Shown here in pieces: positions 5,330-9,911 of a stretch of DNA of 9,911 nucleotides (positions are counted from its first letter, which is position 1; each line of letters starts with the position of its first letter). The translations under genes and the position numbers were made by a program. Source of the stretch: PALSA-894 sp034669145 (GTDB taxonomy: Bacteria > Pseudomonadota > Alphaproteobacteria > Rhizobiales > Xanthobacteraceae); NCBI GenBank assembly GCA_034669145.1, contig JAXDNY010000255.1, positions 1-9,911 on the forward strand. The letters are read 5' to 3'. Below the pieces are notes generated by a model. It worked only from the letters and a program-made list of their open reading frames with translations, did no database searches and was not told the DNA's origin.

Positions 5330-6453
5330 GACGCGGCCCCGATTTCGTTCAGCCGCTCGATCCACACCGCGAACCCGACCGCCGGAATCGGCGCCGCCGC
5401 GCCAAGGCGCGTCAGCAATTCGTCATAACGTCCGCCGGCGACGAGCTGGCGATCGACGCGCATCTCCCGATCGTGCAGTTCGAACACGAAGCCGGTGTAA
5501 TAATCGAGCCCGCGCCCGAAGGCGGTGGAAAACTTGATGCGCGACACCTCGACGCCCTGCGCGGCGAGAAAGCCGGTGCGGCTCTCGAACAGGTCGAGTG
5601 CGGCGGAAAGGTCGAGCTGCGCCTCGGCTGCAAGCGTGCGCAGCGCATCGGCGGCCTCGTCCGGATCGCCCGAGATGGCGAGAAACTGCTCGATCAGCGC
5701 GCGCGTGGCGCGCGGCAGGCCGGAGCTTGCGCCGAGCGCCGCCTGTTCGAGAAAGCGGTCGGCGATCTCGCCGACCGAGCGCCCGCCGACGGCCATGATG
5801 CCGGCAATCGACAAAAGATCGGTGACGAGCGCGTGCGCGGCTTTCGGGTCGGAGCCGGCAAGCGCGGCAAGCACGCCCTGATATTCCGGCCGCTCGCTCG
5901 CGGCCGCATTCACCAGCCGGTCGAGATCGGACGCGAGGCTCCCCGCCCGGTTGAAGTCCTTCACCAGCCGGCGCTTCCACGCGGGCGCAAGATCGAGCGC
6001 GGCGATCAGCGCCGAGAACAGGCCCACGTCGCCGATACGGATTTCCGGGGCGGCGATGCCGTAGTGTGTCGTCGCCTCAAGGCCGAGCGAGAGCATCTCG
6101 GCATCGGCAGCGGCCGTGTCGCGCCGGCCGAAGGATTCGATGCCGCCCTGGATGAATTCGGCGGGCCCGTCGGCGCGATGGCGGAACACGGGTGCGAGAT
6201 AACAAAAGCCGAGCGCCTCGCCGGCCGCGGGCGAGGCGAGATAATCGCGCGACACCGGGATGGTGAGGTCGGGCCGCAGGCAGAGCTCCTGCCCGTCCGG
6301 ATCGGTGGTGAGAAACATGCGGCGGCGAATGTCCTCGCCCGAAAGATCGAGGAACGGCTCGGCCGGCTGCAGGATCGCAGGCGACACGCGCGCGTAGCCC
6401 GCGCGCTCGTAATGCGCGACGAGCGCCTCGGCCCGTACGTCGGGGGCGGTCAT
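5326..6453 (-). CDS. hisZ: ATP phosphoribosyltransferase regulatory subunit (HisRS paralogue)
   Basis: A 375-residue class II aminoacyl-tRNA synthetase-like protein without the C-terminal anticodon-binding domain, which separates it from true HisRS. Visible pieces of the HisRS-like core are LRPDLTIPVSRDYLA (motif near residue 60-70), FCYLAPVFRHRADGPAEFIQ (motif 2 equivalent), GRGLDYYTGFVFE (histidine-binding segment), VAGGRYDELL and AVGFAVWIERL (motif 3 equivalent). HisZ forms a hetero-octamer with HisG and carries histidine feedback control; it does not charge tRNA. A GGAAAG ribosome site lies four bases before the ATG, a close but workable spacing. It is the first gene of a two-gene unit with hisG. 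A 167-bp gap separates it from the transglutaminase gene upstream, enough for its own promoter. Confidence 0.93.
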   Translation of the reverse strand: MTAPDVRAEALVAHYERAGYARVSPAILQPAEPFLDLSGEDIRRRMFLTTDPDGQELCLRPDLTIPVSRDYLASPAAGEALGFCYLAPVFRHRADGPAEFIQGGIESFGRRDTAAADAEMLSLGLEATTHYGIAAPEIRIGDVGLFSALIAALDLAPAWKRRLVKDFNRAGSLASDLDRLVNAAASERPEYQGVLAALAGSDPKAAHALVTDLLSIAGIMAVGGRSVGEIADRFLEQAALGASSGLPRATRALIEQFLAISGDPDEAADALRTLAAEAQLDLSAALDLFESRTGFLAAQGVEVSRIKFSTAFGRGLDYYTGFVFELHDREMRVDRQLVAGGRYDELLTRLGAAAPIPAVGFAVWIERLNEIGAAS

Positions 6454-6620
6454 CGGGCTTTCCGTGGTTGCGTCGTGCGCATGGCTTCGCGCTGTTTGTC
6501 CAATTCGCGCGGGCCTTTAGCACGCCCCCGTTAAGGTTTCGATCGCGATCGGCCGGTGGGCTTAACGCCGCGGCGGCGGGGTCTGAAAAATCTCGGCAAA
6601 CCGCCTGCAGATTCAGTAGC
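6454..6620. promoter_or_regulatory. Intergenic region upstream of hisZ-hisG
   Basis: These 167 bases lie between the transglutaminase stop and the hisZ start and probably hold the promoter of hisZ-hisG. A perfect 12-base palindrome, CGATCGCGATCG, occupies 6540-6551, and GTTAAG (6530-6535) and CTTAAC (6561-6566) flank it as an inverted pair. These could be an operator, but the centres of the two symmetries differ by about 2.5 bases and no regulator is suggested. I see no terminator with a good stem and T run after the transglutaminase gene. Confidence 0.4.
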
Positions 6621-7496
6621 TTAACGACCTTTACTCTCCGCCCGCACCATCACCTCGACCTCCAGGCCGAGGTAGGCGCCCTCGCCCGAATAGCTGCCGC
6701 CGATCGGCACGGCCTGAGTGGGATCGCGGGTCACCGCCACACGGATGAGGTTCTCGCCCGCGATCAATCCGTTGGTGGGGTCGTATTCGATCCAGCCGGC
6801 ACCCGGCAGATAGACTTCGGCCCAGGCATGGGTCGCGCCGGCGCCCTGCACGGCATCGCCGCCATCGAGCGCCGGGTCATAGAGATAGCCGGTGACGAAG
6901 CGCGCGCCGAAACCGAGCGAGCGCGCCGCCTCGATGAACAGCAGCGCATAATCGCGGCAGGTCCCGCTCTTCCTCTCAAGCGTCTCGGCCGGCGTCTGCG
7001 TACCCTCCTCGTCGCGCGCGTTGTAGGTGAACGAACCGCGGACCGCCGCATTCATGGTGGCGAGCAGGTTGAAGGTGTTGGTCGGCGTCTCGAGGATGAA
7101 TTGGCGGGCCCATTCCTCGACCTCGCCCCGGTCCGGGTAGTGGCGCTCGCGCAAGCGCCCGAGATCGGAGCGTTCATCCGCCGAATGCATGAACGGATAG
7201 TTCTGCGCCTCCGGCGAGATCGAGAAGTCGAGCCGCGCCAGCGCATAGCGCTGGATGGTGAGCGTCGAGAGGATGTAAAGCTCGCTGGCGGGCGCCTCGA
7301 AATCGATGAGCGCGACCGAGTTGCCGAACACGTCATGCATCCAGCGGATGCGGCCGGGCGGAGATAACGACAATTCGGCACCGACGAGGCGCAGGTCGTG
7401 GCTGTCGCGCGGGCGCAGCATCAGCCGGTGCTGGCCGAATTCGACCGGCGCCGAATAGCGGTAGGTGGTGGCGTGGCGGACGGTGAGGAGCTTCAT
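6621..7496 (-). CDS. Transglutaminase-like cysteine protease family protein
   Basis: A 291-residue protein with the bacterial transglutaminase N-terminal beta domain (MKLLTVRHATTYRYSAPVEF, then HRLMLRPRDS and WMHDVFGNSVALIDF) followed by the catalytic domain. The Cys-His-Asp triad is complete: C180 in SGTCRDYA, H223 in ATHAWAEVYLP and D239 in EYDPTN. No signal peptide or membrane segment is seen, so a cytoplasmic location is likely. Bacterial members are thought to be peptidases or amide-hydrolysing enzymes rather than cross-linkers; the substrate is unknown. Often such genes sit beside alpha-E and circularly permuted ATP-grasp genes, which are absent here. GAGG lies seven bases before the ATG. 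The gene lies between hisS and hisZ, separated from hisS by a palindromic repeat, with no obvious link to histidine metabolism. Confidence 0.9.
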   Translation of the reverse strand: MKLLTVRHATTYRYSAPVEFGQHRLMLRPRDSHDLRLVGAELSLSPPGRIRWMHDVFGNSVALIDFEAPASELYILSTLTIQRYALARLDFSISPEAQNYPFMHSADERSDLGRLRERHYPDRGEVEEWARQFILETPTNTFNLLATMNAAVRGSFTYNARDEEGTQTPAETLERKSGTCRDYALLFIEAARSLGFGARFVTGYLYDPALDGGDAVQGAGATHAWAEVYLPGAGWIEYDPTNGLIAGENLIRVAVTRDPTQAVPIGGSYSGEGAYLGLEVEVMVRAESKGR

Positions 7497-7555
7497 GGGC
7501 GTGCCTCAACCGCCAAGCATAGGCGAAGTTCCGAAGACGCGCCGCGAACTCCGCT

Positions 7556-7695
7556 TTCCCCTCTCCCGCTTGCGGGAGAGGGTGCCCGAGCGAAGAGAGG
7601 GCGGGAGAGGGCAGCATTGAAACATAGGCCAAGCGCCCTCTCCCGGCTCACGCCTTCGGCGTTCGCCACCCTCTCCCGCAAGCGGGAGAGGGGAA
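7556..7695. repeat. Palindromic intergenic element with 27-bp inverted ends
   Basis: The two ends, 7556-7582 and 7669-7695, are perfect 27-base inverted repeats. Each end is itself a hairpin with an 11-bp stem: CCCTCTCCCGC (7559-7569) with GCGGGAGAGGG (7572-7582), and the same stem at 7669-7679 with 7682-7692. A further inverted pair lies inside, GGGAGAGGGC (7603-7612) and GCCCTCTCCC (7635-7644). The element is about 140 bp, carries no supported gene and fills most of the 225-base gap between hisS and the transglutaminase gene. The CCCTCTCCCGC-type hairpin is a common dispersed palindrome in GC-rich proteobacteria. I see no target-site duplication. In RNA it would fold into a strong structure and may attenuate read-through from hisS. 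Confidence 0.88.
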
Positions 7696-7721
7696 GAAGC
7701 GCGCGGCTCGCGCAGCGCCCC

Positions 7722-9284
7722 CTACTCCCACCTCACTCCATGACGCGCGAGCAGCTTGCGCACTTCGGCCACGAGAGCGCCTTCTGGCACCGCGAACTGC
7801 GAGTCGGCTTTCGCCTTGAGATATTCGTCGCGATCCTTGATGCCGGAGATCGTCGCGCCGAGGATCAGGTCCTTGATCTGCACCTCGCCTTTGGCTTTCT
7901 CATCGCCGCCCTGGATCACGGCGCAAGGGCTCCGGCGCTTGTCGGCGTATTTCATCTGCGCGCCGAACTTGCCCGAGCCGAGATAGAGCTCGGCGCGGAT
8001 GCCGGCGGTGCGCAGCGCCGCGACCATTTTCTGGTAGTCGGCGATGCGATCAGAATCGAACACCGTGACGACCACCGGGCCGGGTTCGGGATTGGTCTCG
8101 ACTTTCTTCAGATGCTGCAGCGCCGCCATCAGGCGCGAGACGCCGATGGAAATGCCGGTCGCCGGAACGTTGTCGCCGCGGAAGCGCCCGACCAGTCCAT
8201 CATAACGCCCGCCGCCCGCGACCGAGCCGAAGCGCACCGGCTTGCCGTCCTCGCCTTCGACCGGGAAGGTCAATTCAACTTCGAACACCGGGCCGGTGTA
8301 GTATTCGAGGCCGCGGACGACTGATGTGTCGACTCGAATTCTCTTGCTGCCATATCCAGCAGCTTCACAGAGCGAGGCAATATTCTGTAACTCGTCAAGC
8401 CCTGCGATCCCTACGCCACGCGCATTGTGCCTCAAATCACGTATTGTGTTGAAATTGTCGACAAAACCGTCTGGGTCTACAAAAAGCATGTCGTCCAACG
8501 GTCGATCCTTCGGACGACTGGTCGAATTGATCAGCGATACTCCGGCAACAACTGCCGACACCAAATTGACTTGCTCAATGTTCAATCCAGCACCCTTCGT
8601 AAAATCGCCGCTCTCATCCTTGCGCCCTTCCGCTAGCAGAGCACGCACACCTCCAATACCGAGCCGATCCAGCTTATCGATCGCCCTCAGCACCGTGAGC
8701 CGCTTCCCCGCATTCTCCTCGCCGCCGATCCCAATCGCCTCCATCACGCCATCGAGCACCTTGCGGTTATTCACCTTCACCACGTAGCTGCCGCGCGGAA
8801 TCCCCAACTCCTCCATCGTGTCCGCGATCATCATGCAGACCTCGGCGTCCGCCGCCATCGAGGAGGAGCCCACCGTATCGGCATCAAATTGCATGAATTG
8901 CCGAAACCGTCCCGGCCCCGGCTTCTCGTTGCGATACACATAACCGAAGCGATAACTCCGATACGGCTTGGGCAGCGCGTCGAAATTCTCCGCCACATAC
9001 CGGGCCAAAGGCGCGGTCAGGTCATAGCGCAGGCTCAGCCACTGCTCGTCGTCGTCCTGGAACGAGAAAACGCCCTCGTTCGGCCGGTCCTGGTCGGGCA
9101 GAAACTTGCCGAGCGCGTCGGTGTATTCGATCTGCGGCGTCTCGACCGGCTCGAAGCCGTAGCGCTCGAACACGCGCCGGATCGTCTCCAGCATGCGGCG
9201 GGTCGCGGCGATCTCGGCCGGGCCGCGGTCGGCGAGCCCGCGCGGCAGGCGCGCTTTGAGCTTGTTCGGCTTGTCAGTCGACAC
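7722..9284 (-). CDS. hisS: Histidine-tRNA ligase
   Basis: A 520-residue class II aminoacyl-tRNA synthetase that charges tRNA-His. Visible are the N-terminal LKARLPRGLADRGP, FSFQDDDEQWLSLRYDLTAP (74-92), motif 2 with VYRNEKPGPGRFRQFMQFD (116-134), the histidine-binding segment RGLEYYTGPVFE (324-335), SVAGGGRYDGLVGRF (354-368), motif 3 GISIGVSRL (377-385) and a C-terminal anticodon-binding domain (about 403-515). Motif 2 departs from the canonical RHERP form, as in many alphaproteobacteria. The start is a GTG; no ATG is available in frame nearby, a GGAG lies 11 bases upstream, and the protein aligns with the family from there. Residues about 215-321 are encoded by an internal block of much lower GC (about 51%). 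A periplasmic binding-protein gene diverges 196 bp upstream. Confidence 0.94.
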   Translation of the reverse strand: MSTDKPNKLKARLPRGLADRGPAEIAATRRMLETIRRVFERYGFEPVETPQIEYTDALGKFLPDQDRPNEGVFSFQDDDEQWLSLRYDLTAPLARYVAENFDALPKPYRSYRFGYVYRNEKPGPGRFRQFMQFDADTVGSSSMAADAEVCMMIADTMEELGIPRGSYVVKVNNRKVLDGVMEAIGIGGEENAGKRLTVLRAIDKLDRLGIGGVRALLAEGRKDESGDFTKGAGLNIEQVNLVSAVVAGVSLINSTSRPKDRPLDDMLFVDPDGFVDNFNTIRDLRHNARGVGIAGLDELQNIASLCEAAGYGSKRIRVDTSVVRGLEYYTGPVFEVELTFPVEGEDGKPVRFGSVAGGGRYDGLVGRFRGDNVPATGISIGVSRLMAALQHLKKVETNPEPGPVVVTVFDSDRIADYQKMVAALRTAGIRAELYLGSGKFGAQMKYADKRRSPCAVIQGGDEKAKGEVQIKDLILGATISGIKDRDEYLKAKADSQFAVPEGALVAEVRKLLARHGVRWE

Positions 9285-9480
9285 GGGGCGCGCGGCTCCA
9301 TAAGGGCTGGCGTCGGAGTAACCGAACCGTGCGCGAGCGGCAAGCGCGGCTCAAACCCCTGGTTGGTAAGCCAATCTCCACGTCGCTGCGGTGGTTTTTC
9401 ACCAATCGTTAAGCATTCGTTTACTGGGAACTCGCATCTTGCGGAGGCGGCGAACCGTCGCCAAAGCCTGGGGGAATTTC
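9285..9480. promoter_or_regulatory. Divergent control region between hisS and the binding-protein gene
   Basis: This 196-base region separates two divergent genes and must hold both promoters. The hisS GGAG (9296-9299) and the binding-protein ribosome site (GGGGGA, about 9471-9476) are visible at its ends. Short symmetric pieces are TTGG-TAAG-CCAA (9363-9374), GGTG-N6-CACC (about 9390-9403) and a CtrA-like box listed separately. I could not identify a secure -35/-10 pair on either strand. Confidence 0.5.
9409..9423 (+). promoter_or_regulatory. Possible CtrA-type box (TTAA-N7-TTTA)
   Basis: The sequence TTAAGCATTCGTTTA matches the alphaproteobacterial CtrA consensus TTAA-N7-TTAA at seven of eight defined positions with the exact seven-base spacing. 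It lies 57 bases before the binding-protein ATG, a plausible promoter position. Near matches arise by chance in intergenic DNA, so this is only a candidate. Confidence 0.3.
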
Positions 9481-9911
9481 ATGTACTTTACGCTTCGCGG
9501 CACCTGCGCCGCCGCTATCGCGCTCGGCGCGACCATCCTGTCCGTTCCGGCCTTCGCCGAGGACGGCGTCACCGCCGACACCATCACGTTCGGCCAGGCC
9601 GCCGTGCTGGAAGGGCCGGCCTCGGCACTCGGCCTCGGCATGCAGCAAGGCCTCAACGCGGCCTTCAACGAGATCAACGCCAAGGGCGGCGTGCATGGCC
9701 GCAAGCTCAAGCTGATCAGCGTGAACGACGGCTATGAGCCCGACCGCGCGATCGCCGCGACCAAGAAGCTGATCGAAGAGGACAAAGTATTTGCGCTGAT
9801 CGGCCCGGTGGGTACACCCACGTCGGCCGCAGCCCAGCCGATCGCCACCGCCGCGAAGGTGCCGTTCATGGGCGCGTTCACCGGCGCCGGCTTCCTGCGC
9901 AATCCGAAACT
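9481..9911 (+). CDS. Branched-chain amino acid-type ABC transporter substrate-binding protein, N-terminal part
   Basis: An open frame of 143 codons runs off the right edge. The first 26 residues are a Sec signal peptide: a short positive start (MYFTLRG), a hydrophobic core (AAAIALGATILSV) and a PAFA-ED cleavage site. The mature part shows the LivK/Peripla_BP_6 pattern: ITFGQAAVLEGPASALGLGM near the start, GLNAAFNEINAKGGVHGRKL, then NDGYEPDRAIAATKKLI and FALIGPVGTPTSAAAQPIA. This is a periplasmic binding protein that captures a small solute and hands it to an inner-membrane ABC permease. Family members bind leucine, other amino acids, amides, urea or aromatic acids, so the ligand is open. A GGGGGA ribosome site lies a few bases before the ATG. 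The permease and ATPase genes, if present, would lie outside the window. Confidence 0.93.
   Translation, partial: MYFTLRGTCAAAIALGATILSVPAFAEDGVTADTITFGQAAVLEGPASALGLGMQQGLNAAFNEINAKGGVHGRKLKLISVNDGYEPDRAIAATKKLIEEDKVFALIGPVGTPTSAAAQPIATAAKVPFMGAFTGAGFLRNPK

Noticed and set aside
5326..6453. Second histidyl-tRNA synthetase
   Set aside because: The protein lacks the anticodon-binding domain and overlaps hisG, which is the pattern of HisZ.
4472..6534. Two plus-strand open frames of 318 and 353 codons opposite hisG and hisZ
   Set aside because: They mirror well-supported his genes, have Arg/Ala/Gly-rich composition and show no family resemblance.
7556..7695. CRISPR array
   Set aside because: The repeats are inverted and palindromic, with no regularly spaced direct repeats or unique spacers.
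7398..8324. Plus-strand open frame of 308 codons across the palindromic element and the end of hisS
   Set aside because: It crosses a non-coding repeat and antisense hisS; the product has no coherent domain.
8321..8640. Intein or separate inserted gene inside hisS
   Set aside because: The low-GC block encodes normal HisRS sequence in frame, without intein splicing motifs, and the total length is usual for the family.

Overview
The window looks like chromosomal DNA of a GC-rich alphaproteobacterium, most likely of the order Hyphomicrobiales (Rhizobiales), close to the Bradyrhizobium/Rhodopseudomonas or Xanthobacteraceae group. The basis is protein-level resemblance (HisS, HisZ, a 325-residue HisG, a DUF2076 protein, a LivK-type binding protein), a divergent alphaproteobacterial-type HisRS motif 2, and two palindromic intergenic repeats of a style common in these genomes. 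No database search was possible.

Layout. Positions 1-99 hold the 3' end of an L,D-transpeptidase gene (+), followed by a clear intrinsic terminator. Next come, all on the minus strand, a ParD/ParE-type toxin-antitoxin pair (167-687), a DUF2076 protein with a low-complexity tail (743-1567), and a two-gene unit of a YdjC/ChbG-type deacetylase (1672-2496) and a polyprenyl-phosphate-type GT2 glycosyltransferase (2496-3482). A GtrA-like membrane protein (3557-4021, +) is divergent from that unit. Together these three genes look like a lipid-linked sugar module: make an undecaprenyl-phosphate sugar, deacetylate it, and move it across the membrane. A palindromic repeat (4028-4132) separates gtrA from a 50-codon orphan HicB-like gene (4139-4291, -) that lacks a HicA partner.

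The right half is a histidine locus on the minus strand: hisS (7722-9284), then a transglutaminase-like protein gene (6621-7496), then the translationally coupled hisZ-hisG pair (4352-6453). A second palindromic element with 27-bp inverted ends (7556-7695) lies between hisS and the transglutaminase gene. Divergent from hisS, at the right edge, starts a periplasmic substrate-binding protein of a branched-chain amino acid-type ABC transporter (9481 onward, cut by the window edge).

Most of the window is housekeeping or common accessory content. The points most worth a second look are the glycosyltransferase/deacetylase/GtrA module, which resembles the FlmF2-NaxD lipid A galactosamine pathway; a low-GC block inside hisS that suggests intragenic recombination; the HicB remnant abutting a palindromic repeat; and a long HisG coexisting with HisZ. 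No gene-free stretch exceeds 300 bases.
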